A stretch of DNA of 64,000 bases from Taenia hydatigena (GCA_036345935.2 JADWOT020000006.1:16838519-16902518), one strand, 5' to 3'; shown: positions 12,261 to 23,793, numbered from the stretch's first letter. The notes: generated by a model not told the origin, from the sequence alone. Translations and numbers: made by a program.

Positions 12261-15200
12261 TTATCGACGGTATCGGAAGCGTTTAAAGTGGAACCAGAGT
12301 TGAAAAATGGTGTTGTGGAATTGGCACCGGAACCCGTGCTTGTACGAGTACTCCCACTCACGGCTGACAATTTTAAAGGCGATATCCTCATAAGGTGGGC
12401 CTGCAATGAAGCGGAGTATCTCAAAGTCGGGCTCGCCCTCGCAGGGTGTTCGCGTGTACGTGGGTGTCTTGGTCATATCGATTAAGTCGGGGTAGAAGAT
12501 GTTGAACTTGTATCCCTGAACCACCTTCGGTGGGGGATTGTCCAGATCGTAGTGAGTCTGATTGTACTTGTTCCACACGAAGCCCGTGTGCACACGATTG
12601 AAAAAGCGCGGTTTACGCGGACGATACTTGTCTGACCAGAGAAATGACTGATCCTCCAGTGGCGCCTAAATGAATGAAAATGAATGAATGAGTGAATGAA
12701 ATGAATGAATTAATTAATTAATTAATTAATGGGTATTCTGAGTATGGTAATTGGTCCAGAGTAGCACCTAATCCAATCCGACAAGTGTATCAAATGAAAC
12801 AGTAAGAAAATAACAAACGGGGGTTTGAGGTTCTTATTCGAGGGACCAATAGTCCTCCAAAATCTTAGCACGGCAAAAGAATCGTTCCATGTCAACAGGA
12901 ATAAAAGCACAAACTTGTAAGAAATGATATTATTCAACATAACCATTGAAAAATAGCCTAAACTGAGGCGTAAGCATGCGAGGCGGTTTACCAGAACACT
13001 GAATTCTGCATCCCCTTCTTCCACACCCTCACGAGCTCGTTTCACTAGTTCCTCCTCGGCAGTCTTGCGCAGTGCTCCGGTGTGCATCACATCCTTCCTC
13101 TGTTAGTGATAAAAGTGAGAGCGATGTTTTAATGCATGCTCCATAAAACCACTCTATGTTAATAAATTATGATCAAAGCTAGAACATCTTTAAAGACGTT
13201 TCGTTGACAAATTGCGCAAGATGTAAGTTAGCATGGCACCTTTTAAATCGTGAGAATTTCTGCAAGAAACCGAAATGCAGAACACTTTGCCCTAGCAATT
13301 ATAAACGAAAACATAAGGCCTGGTGCCAGATTGGCATTCGATCATAGTATTATAGGGAGTAGATCGTATCAACACGAGAGGGCAAAAGTGACCCACACAT
13401 AGATCAGAAGTGGACTTGGTAAAAGAAACGCGTTAACTAAGACCAATAAGTCGAGCGACAAACCTGATACTCCAACTTGGCGCGATCATCTTGCGCGTCA
13501 TACAACACGGCATCAATCTCTACATCTGATTGATCCAACAGAACGGGCGAATAGAGGGAAGAATCGTAGGGATCTGGTTGATTTAAAACAGCCGGCACTT
13601 CCGGTTGTGCCGTGGAAGGTCCTGGAGTGGACTCAACTTCTTGATTTGCCAGAGCCGAGGGCTCCTCTGGCTGCTGCACTTCATCTCTTTGCATTTTGAA
13701 GGCAGCTTGCTGTTGCAATTCCCGAATCCGTTCAACCATAATGCACGTGGATCCTGAGCCACTTGGAAAAATGGGATTAGAATCGTTGCTCGTACTAGAG
13801 ATTCCTTGATTTTGCTGAAGAAAGGCAAGTTTTCGGCGAAGATGCTCCTGATGCCTCTCACGGAGACGTGTTCGAGCCATTTGAGCAGCTACAAATTGCG
13901 ATAGCGTCTCCCAGTACCCAACATCCACACCCTCGCCACCACGCAATTTAGGTTGAATCTAGATAAACATACCAAAAGCATACATGCAATTAGAAAATAT
14001 TTTAAGTGAAAAGTCTTTCTGATAAGACCCAGCCCAACGGATTAGGTATCTCAAATGAACTGTAGTTTTTAAAGTGATTGCGGAACTAAAAACACGAAAA
14101 AAGAACAATGAACCGCAAAAGGAACATGCACACCTGTCGTTCGAGAGCTGCTAGCTGAGCGTAAGTTTTGGACTTGAGTGTGTCAGCAACCGACTTTAGA
14201 ACGGAGTTGCTAATGTTAACCGAAGAGTGCCTTCCTCCGCCTCCCTCTGCATCCTCGTCCTGCCTTAACCGCCGCAATTCGTCCTCAACTATCACCGTCA
14301 TGTCCCGCCAGTACTCCACATTCTGACCCTTCTCAAGTTCCATGTAGACAATCTGAACAACCAAAAGGGAAAAATAAACACACGCCTTTTACAGTTCAAT
14401 AACAGCAACTTTTGGTGATAGGAGGTCAGTTTTTGGAAAATAACTTGCGTCTAGAGTGAAATGACCTGCTCGAAAGCATTTAAAATTGGGTCGCAATGCC
14501 CCAATTTCGGAAAGCCGACCAACACTTTAAAATTGACTGTCAAAACAAAAAAGCCAACTTCCAATCAAACCCATTTCGAAATTATGAAGCTAAGCCAGAG
14601 AGATTTCAAAATCCGAAACAATCCATCAAAATCTCTCGCCAATAAACAGTAGAAATGATAATGAAATTCGAGAATAGGTTCTGAAGAAATATAGCCCAAT
14701 GACACAAACTATTTTAACTACTCAAAAACGAAATGTATCCGGAAAGGAAAAAGCGTGTTTTAGACCAATTTAATGTACCGCAAGCAAATAAATCGAACAC
14801 TAGTGCAGATTTTGTGAGAAGTCATATGAATTGAGATTTCGATTTTAAAGTAAATGAGAATAAAATGCAAAAAGAACACACCTTTATGTCGACTAGTAGA
14901 TCCTCCAAATCATCGATGCTCAGACCGACCAAAAACTGCGTCGGTTCCATCACCTCGATAGCGCTGGATATGTCACCACCATTGGTCATATTCTGCGATC
15001 CCTCATCCTGATCGGCTATATACTTCGAAAGTAAATCAATTGGCTTGGCACGACCATCGGCAATTCTGATGCGTGAGCGCAGCTTTGCCTGCTCCAAGTG
15101 AAAAGTATCTTCCTGCTGTCCCCAGGACTTATAATACTCGGCCTCTCTTTCGCGCTGAAGCATTTCCAACTCCTTTTCCCTCTCCTCCTTTTCCCTTTCT

Positions 15201-15965
15201 CTCTCCAGCCTTCGCCGGCGGACATTCTCCAACTCTCGCCTATTTTCTTCCATCTTCTGTGCTTGCAGCGTTTGCAGTCGTGCACTGTCGAGATGGGAAA
15301 GACCCTTATCATCGATCTTTTTGCGCCAAACGAATGTTTCTGATAGGTGCCGATCCCCGAATGGATTATCTTCATTTGTGTAACCGAGGTAATCCTTACC
15401 CCAGCCAAGTTTTTCCCGACGACGGCGCTCCTTACGTTCTTTCTTCGCCATTCGGCGAGCACGTTTTTCTTCTGGTGTTTCCAGTTCCTTCATAATTGCC
15501 TTAAAATAATGCATTCCATGAAAACAATTGAAACAAATGCTGAAAAGTAATTACGCGATTCTACTCATAGATGGAGAAAGACATCAGCAATGACACAAAC
15601 GTGTCGCTAATTAGTATTATAATTAAGAAAAAAAAATCCTAACAGTCAGTTCTCAGGATTGTATGAATGAGCATGAGTGATAAAACATTTTCGCCAACAA
15701 AACAGTTTAAAAATATTTTGAAGGTGCAACAACTAACCTTCTTCTGGCGCACCATTTCCTTGATCTTTTGAATCTCTTCTGGAGGGAGAGAAACCTCTGA
15801 ATCCGATGAGCTTGACGATTTTGACCGCTTCCTTTGTTTTTGAGAGGCTCGCTCGTTCGAAGTACGTTTACTCCTGGTCTTAGACGGAGAATCACGAGTG
15901 CACCAAAACTCATCCCTCGGTCGGCCTCCATCACGCTCACGACAGGACATCTTCATATAAAACAT
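12261..15965 (-). CDS. CACTIN: Cactin, spliceosome-associated protein
   Basis: Nuclear protein linked to pre-mRNA splicing and originally to NF-kB/Cactus signalling. Minus-strand exons in coding order: 15965-15738, 15499-14882, 14352-14134, 13958-13464, 13099-12992, 12665-12261, all in phase; about 690 aa. An Arg/Ser-rich N-terminus is followed by ETPEEKRARRMAKKE, LGYTNEDNPFGD, LRSRIRIADGRAKPIDLL in the mid domain and VYMELEKGQNVEYWRDMT. The C-terminal cactin domain has KYRPRKPRFFNRVHTGF, YKFNIFYPDLID, GPPYEDIAFKI and the terminal FHFKRFRYRR. Three in-frame ATGs open the first exon (15965, 15956, 15950). The third directly follows an AG dinucleotide, so 15950 could be the start on a trans-spliced mRNA. 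The gene lies just downstream of TIMM22 on the same strand. Confidence 0.96.
12667..12732. repeat. Tetranucleotide microsatellite
   Basis: Imperfect AATG/ATGA tetranucleotide units run into a perfect (TTAA)n tract. The tract sits inside the last cactin intron, directly beside the 12665 acceptor. Confidence 0.9.
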
Positions 15966-16023
15966 TACTTGATTAAAGGAACTAGTGAGTAAACGCTACA
16001 GAAGACCTCATGGCAAAATACCT

Positions 16024-16029
16024 TTTATT
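16024..16029 (-). terminator. Candidate TIMM22 polyadenylation signal
   Basis: AATAAA on the minus strand, 15-20 bp after the TIMM22 stop and about 60 bp before the cactin start. The 3' untranslated region must therefore be very short. Confidence 0.6.
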
Positions 16030-16043
16030 ATGAAAATAAGCAA

Positions 16044-16770
16044 TCAAACACTATGTCTGAAGTAAAAATCGACGATAGTAGAGAAAAAAGCAAATCCCAC
16101 AGCACCAGCCGCTCCTGCCTTCAAGCCTGCCCTCAGGCCAATCGATCCACCAACAAAGGCTCCCGTGACCGTACTATTAAATAGGTCAGACCGTCCTCGA
16201 TACTAAAGGAGTTTAAATATAAGCATCTTACACTCTCTAATCCGCACTCGGTACCAGCAAAAAGAGCACCAATGACTGCGAAATTTTTCCCGTGAGATAC
16301 AGCGCGAGCATACATCTCCTTCGCCACAGTTTTGACAGATACTGCCTCTGCCCCAGTGACAGTACTTAGTGGATCAATACTCGCAGTGAATAATCCAAAC
16401 ACACCACCCAACACAAGGCCTGAATGTAGTAAAGTCGCACAACCAGGTTACCACCGAAACAGCTGATGAGAGATTTAAACGTACATCCGTCCATGAATTT
16501 ATGGACGTAGATTTCCTCACGACTAGGGAGAGGAAGAGTTGGAATCTTCAACATTATCAGTGCACCTAAGTTTTTGGCAATATGTTCAGATATAGCCCTC
16601 TTAAGAAGAAGAGGATCATCAGCATCAGTCGCTGCTTTGAACCTTGCAGAAAGCGTTAAAAGGCGGTTTTTGTCACAATCAGATAGATCTATTATATGCT
16701 TATATCGCTCTCGAAGTAGATTCTGAATCTCTGCAACGCGACCCACATCAGACACAACAGGTGCACCCAT
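16044..16770 (-). CDS. TIMM22: Mitochondrial import inner membrane translocase subunit Tim22
   Basis: Channel subunit of the TIM22 complex, which inserts carrier proteins into the mitochondrial inner membrane. Minus-strand exons 16770-16452, 16419-16232, 16202-16044; about 221 aa, slightly longer than usual. Landmarks: MDGCTFKSLISCFGG, VLGGVFGLFTASID, GKNFAVIGALFAGTEC, then YRGRSDLFNSTVTGAF and GGSIGLRAGLKAGAAGAVGF. These are the glycine-zipper hydrophobic segments of the Tim17/22/23 family. The Cys in the first segment and the Cys in GTEC correspond to the pair that forms a disulfide in known Tim22. The two introns are 32 and 29 bp. The ATG at 16770 is the first in frame. Next downstream on the same strand is cactin, about 78 bp away. 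Confidence 0.94.
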
Positions 16771-17044
16771 AATGTAAAAATCGACAAAACGGACATCCCG
16801 CCTCTCGAGAAAGTGGCTTAAACAAGTGATTAAATGCTTAAAACAGTGTAATTATTTTGCGAAGTTGAATTAGTGGATCAACATAAAAGCAAAATCGATT
16901 AACTGCGCTGTCTATTTGTTAATTATTGTGCTGGTTTTTATTCGTGTTTCCCGAATCCTGAAATCTTTAAAATGTTGCCCTGAAATTGTTAAATCTACCA
17001 GCCCAATGAAAAAATCCAGTTTTGATTAGGACGTAAGCATTCGT

Positions 17045-17205
17045 TGTAGCGTCCCAAGGCTCCCTTAAGGCAAAAGAAGGCAAAGTGGCAGGGTAGAATA
17101 CACATATTCACCGAACAGAGGGAGGCCAGCCCACGCAGCTAGGGCAGTACGGCCACCTCTGTGACCTTGACAGAAACCGGCAGTTCTAACAAGCAAAGTA
17201 CTACA
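17045..17205 (-). mobile_element. Solo LTR, TRIM family, with TTCGT target duplication
   Basis: It starts TGTAGCGTCCCAAGG and ends AAAGTACTACA on the plus strand, which is the reverse complement of the family LTR. It is flanked on both sides by TTCGT (17040-17044 and 17206-17210), a perfect 5-bp target-site duplication. It is 161 bp long and lacks a short internal block of roughly 25 bp that the 186-bp copies have. Confidence 0.9.
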
Positions 17206-17367
17206 TTCGTTCCTTCTACAACGCTTTAAATCAGTTCCCTAGCGGGTTTTGGATTCTATTCGAAATGTCTCCATTGCAAACTCTGTCCTATCTTAAATAA
17301 TGCGATATTAGTAAATTCTTTTTTACGACAAATCTGTAAGTAGAATGAGGTTTTTGCGTAATTTGGC

Positions 17368-17557
17368 TGTAGCGCCCCAAGGCTCCCTTGAAGGCAAAAG
17401 GAGGCAGAATGCTAGGATAGAATATATATATATATTCAACGGACAGAGGGAAATAGGCTGCTGGCATGGCCCGGAGGCCAGCCCACACAACTAGGGCAGT
17501 ACAGCCACCTCTATCACCTTGACCGAAACCGGTAGTTCCAACAAACAAAGTACTACA
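17368..17557 (-). mobile_element. Solo LTR, TRIM family
   Basis: A full-length, well-preserved minus-oriented LTR, from TGTAGCGCCCCAAGG to AAGTACTACA, with an expanded TATATA tract. Flanks TTGGC and TTTAG do not form a clear duplication. The 162 bp separating it from the previous LTR contains neither a primer-binding site nor a polypurine tract in the expected places, so the pair is not an obvious complete element. Confidence 0.85.
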
Positions 17558-17632
17558 TTTAGATTAGACAGCTACCTATCTAGAGGAATTTTAGTCGCGA
17601 TCTCAACGAAAAAGCATCATGATAGCCAACAG

Positions 17633-17817
17633 CGCAATACTTTGTTTGTTTGGACTACATGTTTCGGTCTGGGTCACAAAGGTGGCCATATTGCCCTAGC
17701 TGCGTAGGCTGCCCTCTAGGGCATGCTAGTGGTTCATTTTCATCTGCTTGTTGAATGTGTATATTCTCGCCTAGTATTCTGCTTTCTTTTGCCCTCAAGG
17801 AAGCCTCGGGACGCTAC
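17633..17817 (+). mobile_element. Solo LTR, TRIM family, with AACAG target duplication
   Basis: A plus-oriented 185-bp LTR. Its 5' end CGCAATACTTTG differs from the consensus TGTAGTACTTTG by transitions, and its 3' end is GGGACGCTACA. It is flanked by AACAG on both sides (17628-17632 and 17818-17822), which fixes the boundaries despite the mutated start. Confidence 0.88.
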
Positions 17818-18179
17818 AAACAGTAATGGAATCTTAAAAATGGGGCGTTCTAGGCGAAAGAACTACCCACCTCCAATGTTTTGTAATATTTTGAAAATAA
17901 TGAATGTTCGGTAGCTACAATTTGAAGTTCCTGAAATAATGAGAGAATAGGGGCTTAACTACATCGACCGTTAGAAAAGTTTCCAGGAAATTCGGGAAAG
18001 CTGGGTCAAATGGTGGCCCTAAACACTCTGGTTGTATTTCAACAAGTCGTGTTGCGCTTCGAGATTTTCCTGAAGACGAAGTGATTTATACTACTTCATC
18101 AGAATACATATATGTCCGGCGAACATAAAAAATTGAAACACCTGGAGAAGGTAAAGTGCCATCCAAGTGTGCGTAACAG

Positions 18180-18943
18180 AGACCGAGACTTAAGCAAACA
18201 GCAGACACGTTACGTGTCATTCAGCATAAAGGTTCGAGGGTTTCTGTGAGAGCGCTGCCCAGAGTAAAAGGATATCAATCTGGCACGCTTTAAAAGATTT
18301 TTTATGGTGCATTCTCACGAAAGCTTTGCGTTTTTAGGCTTGCAGCGCGTAATTGACGCATACTGACCACGCACGGCCGATAGAGTTTGGTGAAGTGATT
18401 AGGGGGTGCAGCAATTGGATGCTCGATGTTCGAACAAGATCAATTTCAGCGACGAGGCTCGTTTTTATTCAAATAGCTTGGTTAATCGACAAAATTGTCG
18501 CATCTAGAATTCAGATAATTCACAAGTGGTTGTTGAAAAATAGACACACCCATGACCTATCACTTTTTAGTGCGAATCTCAAATTGAAGGCATCATCAGA
18601 CCTTTCTACTTCAAAACTGCGGCTGGTCAGGCAATAACAGTTAATGATGCTCGCTATCTCGAAATGATAATCCAGTTTGTTGTGTCTAACTTGCACGATA
18701 TGAATTGTGTTTTCAACAGCCTGAAAAACAACTCACTTGCTGCACGAGGCATTCCCCGGCTGCGTAATTTCCCTTTTTTCGATCAGAATTGGCTTTTCGG
18801 ATCATGCGATCTAACGCCAACGCTGCATTAACGGCATTCAGCCACATCTACGCAAAAAGATCGCGCAAATTTTCAGCAAAGGTGTGAGCATGTGCCAGCA
18901 AAATTCCGGAGGCCACTTGCCCGCTGTGTTATTCCATACATAA
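18180..18943 (+). pseudogene. Decayed mariner-like DDE transposase
   Basis: No single open frame remains, but successive blocks in shifting frames follow the order of a mariner-superfamily transposase. They are ILTKALRF with TDHARPIEF and NWMLD (end of the helix-turn-helix region), FSDEARFYSNSLVNRQNCRI at about 18445-18505, AGQAITVNDARYLEMI near 18625, NWLFGSCDLTP near 18790, and the C-terminus SGGHLPAVLFHT with TAA at 18941-18943. The usual FQQDG block with the middle catalytic Asp now reads FQQPE. Several in-frame stops and frameshifts make it non-functional. Terminal inverted repeats were not identified, so the element's edges are unknown. Confidence 0.8.
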
Positions 18944-20394
18944 CCCAATGGTGTATGCTCGATGAATCAATGTCAAATTTACAATTCTTGTTATAACCCT
19001 ATTTTTTTGTCAAAATTACTTCCTGTGTGAATTTTGGGACACGCAGAATAATGGTAGTAACTTGTTAATTTATTGAACTATGCGTTTAAATAGATAGACA
19101 CTCTAGTCGCAGTAGTTTATTGCTTTTGCCCGCGGAATGACTTGGGGGTCAAATTGGTAGACTCCGAATTCCCCTGTTTGTTAATACCGCACAGCGGTCC
19201 TCGTTACTTTGGTTCGCTACGACTCCAAAGGGGGCTTCGAGATGCTACGATGCTGAACACAACTATTTGGAAAAGTTATCATTTATTTAACTATTCGTTT
19301 CGATTTCGAAAGCAACTAAGGTCCCACTCCTGGCTTAGGGACCATGCCAGTAGCCCCAAGCCCCTGTGTACATCGATAATACTTACTTTGCCCTGGTCTT
19401 GTGCCGTCCTCCTCCTTCCACTAAAAAACTGCAAATATCCTGCGAATGCGGTGTGAAATCTCCTGGTCCGATCCATCTCTACCTTCAAATACCCACAGAG
19501 TTCTGCTGTTTGCTTTACACGGTCCCAGCAATTGCCTACTACTACTACCACCACTACTTCTACCAGTAAAACAGAAGAATTACGTATGTGGCTGAGAGAT
19601 CAAGACATACACTAGATCAGGCGTTACAAAATCTGATCCACTTAAGAAACCACATATTTAGTGCCATCCAAAGAACACTTATCCCCACACTTTCCCACTT
19701 TGTTACATTCTTTTGCCCTTTTGGCATTACTTCGGGAGAAGTCGCTCGGTTGTCAGCATTATTACTAGGATGGATATTTACCTTTTGAATGTGCCTCAAG
19801 AAATGGGAACCAAGGGCCATTGATATCGATGAAACGACAGCAAACAGGACTTCTAAAGTGTATTGCATCATGCACTCCAATGACTCATTTCGAGTATTAG
19901 AGTTCCGATTCTAAAAACTTGGGAAAAATGAAGATCTAATGTAAATATCTAAACTTTATTAAACCAACGAAAAAAGGTATCTCATGTGGGGTGTAGAATA
20001 GCACTGCTTCCAACTCGTAGACAAGTAGGAAGAGGGCTAACATTTGCTCCACTACACTTCCAGTTTGTCCACAATTTGCTTTCACGCTTTACCCGAATTT
20101 CACAGCCTTAATCGTGAAACGATAAAAGCTACATATGCTCAAGAACTATCCATGCCCGTTATTAAGCAAGGCAGCATTACCAATCTTCACTTTGGGGAAG
20201 GAACAAGTTCACCAATTGGATCCCATTGATAAATTGTCACAAGACAGTTACGTCACCAAATGAGGCTAAGAAACGACTACCTTCCTTTCCGGAAGTCAAA
20301 CCATTAATATTGCATGTACTGTTTCAGGGAAACACTCCTCAGGAACGTTCCACCGCGAAATCCGTTCAGCACGTAAACGTCATAAATCGTAGTG
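18944..20394. other. Gene-free interval
   Basis: I see no supported gene. A GACTCCAAAGGGGGCTTC stretch ending in a GATGCTACGA stretch (about 19218-19252) faintly recalls the LTR 3' end but is too degraded to call. The open frames here are short, overlap on both strands and match nothing I know. Confidence 0.4.
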
Positions 20395-20400
20395 TTTATT
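20395..20400 (-). terminator. MTHFS polyadenylation signal overlapping the stop codon
   Basis: Minus-strand AATAAA shares its first base with the last A of the TAA stop of the cyclo-ligase gene. If used, the 3' untranslated region would be only a few tens of bases. Confidence 0.5.
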
Positions 20401-21343
20401 TAGATAGAAATGACTGTATCAATAACAACATCATGCTGTTCTGTGCAAATTCTATCCACAATCTGTTCGGGGAATGCCAAAGCCATAGTGCGGGGTGGTG
20501 GTCGACTAGGATATGCCTCCAAGTATAACTCACGTATTCCGGTTAGATAGCGATCGTAGAAGCCTTTTCCACGTCCCAATCGTTCGCCTTTCATGGTGAA
20601 TGCCAGACCGGGTACAACGAATAGGTCCACGACTAAATGGAAGAGCAGATATAGTTGAGTGATTGATAATGACGCACTTTCATTGCTGTCATTAGGTGTT
20701 ATAGTCGAGAAAGGAAATGCAAATCCGAAAATCTATCAGTATTTTGAAATGGAGGAAGGCAAATATTCACATATCTTCGAATGCCTTGGCGTAGACCCTT
20801 TATCTAAGATGAACCCACAAATATAGTGTTTAAAATCACCTCCGAGTATGTAAGCATGTAATTAGAAAAAACCCTACAGTGCGTGAGGGCATCGTCTTGA
20901 TCGACGCCGTCCGAAAGCTGAAGAGGCTCGCGAACACCGAATTTGTTGAGGGGCCAGGAAAGAAGTTGGTCCAGATCGTGCAGTCGCCGCATGCGCATAA
21001 GGCCCAGGCGAGTGCTCAATTCATAGCTGCGCCCTCGCGCCTCAGAAATGATCTGTGGCAAGACCACAACTTTGCCCCTCTCTAGAGCGTCTCGAATTAG
21101 TGCGCTCGTGTCCGGCTCAGTGGAGAAGCTCACGTAGATAGAGACACCTTTAGCGACTTTGTATAATTCATGCGTCAGCACCTACTAAGGCATTGCGTAC
21201 TTGTAACCAAAGGCAGTCACCCACCACTGTGTTCATCGACAGTAGCATACCGACTGTATGAGGAGCTCGGAATATTTTGATCGTACACTAGAGGGAATGC
21301 TCGCCAATATCAACTTCGTGCGTTCGCGAAGGTCTTGCTTGTC
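20400..21343 (-). CDS. MTHFS: 5-formyltetrahydrofolate cyclo-ligase (first exon not found)
   Basis: Converts 5-formyl-THF to 5,10-methenyl-THF with ATP, a step of one-carbon metabolism. Minus-strand exons in coding order: 21343-21251, 21181-20878, 20632-20400, in phase and giving 209 codons before the stop, close to the family length. The first exon seen (DKQDLRERTKLILASIP) is the N-terminal helix, preceded by an acceptor (ATCCAG). An in-frame stop lies just upstream, so the start Met must be in an unresolved 5' exon. Landmarks: VSIYVSF, RGKVVVLPQI, FVVPGLAF and the ATP/substrate loop LGRGKGFYDRYL, then ALAFPEQIVD. The final donor (GTAGGG) is non-consensus but phase-correct. Confidence 0.92.
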
Positions 21344-21832
21344 CTGGATTTGGATAAGAACTTCTCATGTCAGTCGTTAACCGGAGTTAAACGTTGACGA
21401 AGTACACGACAGATAGTTTAACTATTATTAGTAATGTAATTTTGACAGCTGTCTAAATAACAGCCACCTTTATTAAAATCCACAAATATACTGCCATGGA
21501 TTATTGACTTTATCTCATTTCGAACAATGAGCGAAATATTCTATCAAGAAAGAACATTATCAGTAATCACAACCAGTTATGGTCGAAGACTAAGAACAAT
21601 AACCTCGAAGCGAAGAGAAGACTGAGAATTGGGAGTGCCTAGGCATACTACGCATTCCACTCACCATAGTCCTCTTTGCTCAATCTGAAATAAAGTGTAA
21701 AAAGTACTCAAATTAATCCTCAGTCACACACCGGCAGTCAAATTTGAATAGCACAATCGGAATGGAGAAGTTCCCGAATAAAACAGGATTGTTCATTGTG
21801 GAGGACGATTTACTTTTGCAAACGAAAGTACA

Positions 21833-23308
21833 TCAAAGGATCAAGTCCAGAAAATCGTTCAAGGAGGATTTAGCACTCTTTGCTTTCTTGCCACAGGGTT
21901 GCTGAAGACGCACCTCTTTCATTAAATTGTCCTTCTTTCTTTTCTTCTTTCGAGACTTTTCAGCGCTAATGTCAAATGTAAGTCAGTATGTGGAGGGCAA
22001 CCACAAGCTCACCTGAGGGTGGAGAAAGGGGTCAAACCCAAAACTTCCGGTGGTGCACTTGGCTTGAGACCCCTAGACATGTTTGAGTTGACCGTAAAGA
22101 TTTATAAACCTACGGGACTGAGATAGTTTTGGATGTAGCGGCCCGTGTGCTTGTTCTCACCCGGCAAAATCGACAGGCAAAAGTCTGAGATTAAGGAAGT
22201 AGTAAAGACGTGGTAAGAAATCACGCACCTCCCTAATCTGATCGGTTGATATTTTTTTTTGCCTTCGGTTAAACGCCTTGACCCGGCAGATGCGATCAGG
22301 ATGGGACAAGCTTCGATAGCATCCAGGACAGATGTCAGAGCAGCATCCGGGACCTTGAAAAGTATGAGTTAGGGGCAGAAAGGAAACAATAAAAGTCACT
22401 GAAAGGTAGGTGGATGATTTGACTTACGGAAAGGCAGCAGTGATCTGAGATTGAGGTATCTGGGTATGACAAAAAAATATCCAGCATACGTTTTAAAATC
22501 GAAGTCTAGTCACTAGTTGATCTCACGTAAATTAACATTTCGTAGTTCAAGAGCAAGAGTGTCAGGGTCGAACTATTTTGACAGTGTATTCAAGGGCTCA
22601 AAGTGGTTTGGTTGGCCTTAGGGAATTTGGAGGATCACCTTAGGTTCATTTATGATGTGATTTTTTTTGCTTTAAATGGACAAAAAATCATATCACAAAT
22701 TTCACAGAATTTGAGTGAAATAATCGAAAAGAGGTAAAGTAAGGTAAAGAGCACGAACGTTTGCACTTTAGAAATTTCACCTATTGTATAACTGTTCTAG
22801 TGAGGTGCCTTTGAATACACGTCTTCTGTAAAGGCATAGCTCCCTTGTTTTCTTATTGAATTCGTTGGCACCCATTCTCTACGGAGGGAGAGATGTAAAG
22901 TAGTGATGAAATGAGACATTGGCGATCGCAAAAGCACAAGCAAGCAGGCGATAACACAAGCACACAATGAAGGCAAGAAATCGCATTTATTGAATTGGTT
23001 GAAAACATATGAACCGAATAAAACCTGCCAAGATTTCAAACAAACCAATTTAATCAACCACACGGGCTGGCAGAAATCGAATCACGGCTCGTGACACCTA
23101 CCAGTGCGGCGATACGATTAATGTGAAAACGGTCACGAATGTGTTCACCAAAAAAAACAAGCCGACATCACTTTTTAAGTGAAATTTTCAAAAGTCCTCC
23201 CGAACCATTCAGCCACAGTGTGCCAAAGTTGAAAATGCCTTCGTTTGTGATTGACAGTAGTCCTTAAAGTTGGTATACAATCCACTCACCTTTGTGGAAA
23301 TCCGCCAT
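21833..23308 (-). CDS. Small two-CxxC protein resembling C18orf21/RMP24
   Basis: Predicted from frame-consistent minus-strand exons: 23308-23290 (MADFHK, very short), 22353-22229, 22184-22114, 22072-22013, 21965-21833; about 135 aa. Two CxxC knuckles (CPGCYRSL and CRFCR) are separated by a basic stretch (VKAFNRRQKK). The tail is lysine-rich (KSRKKKRKKD) and ends SLNDFLDLIL. Spacing, the basic bridge and the FL-containing C-terminus recall C18orf21 (RMP24, an RNase MRP-associated protein) and, more loosely, the zinc ribbon of Rpr2/Rpp21. It is shorter than human C18orf21, and the N-terminal helical region is not seen. The first exon rests on an ATG followed by a good GTGAGT donor in the right phase. 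Two introns are 41 and 44 bp. The splicing is well supported; the family name is tentative. Confidence 0.5.
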
Positions 23309-23793
23309 TCCTATGACCACCCAAATCTGAGAACTCGTTTTTAGGATCCTCACGAAACAGTTACCTTTAGTAACGTGATCAACGTTTGCTCACATGCTTT
23401 GAAAGCAATCGTACAGGCTTTGTCGTGCCTTGTGAATAGGACACACGAACCGAACACCATCTACCGCGATTAGTCCACATAAGACTTCCGGCAGAAAAGC
23501 AATCTCACGCCTGTATAGTAGGAATACTACGTAAACACTTACAAACGTATGCTTCTTACTAGTGAACGAACCTGCGGAACAGCTTTGATTACTGGAACTA
23601 GATCCACTCCATACTACAATCAAGAGGTACTAGGACGGATGCAAAAACAATTTTAATTTTTCTTTTCAAATGGCCATGCAGCGAAATAGGATGTAGATGC
23701 CAAAACGGGAGTGTAGTTCTCTTAACTTTTTGGGAAGGGAAGGGAAAAAGAAATAGCCGACAGTTAAGCACTCAGAAGTTGGAATTTAATGAA

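Noticed and set aside
15073..15495. 140-codon plus-strand open frame
   Set aside because: It lies exactly opposite a long, well-supported cactin exon; its openness reflects the biased codon use of the Glu/Arg-rich sense strand.
17206..17367. Idea that the two minus LTRs at 17045 and 17368 bound one small element
   Set aside because: The sequence between them lacks a primer site and purine tract, and the first LTR has its own target duplication.
19617..19880. 87-codon minus-strand frame with a hydrophobic stretch
   Set aside because: No homologue recognised, no splice partners, and an overlapping plus-strand frame of similar size.
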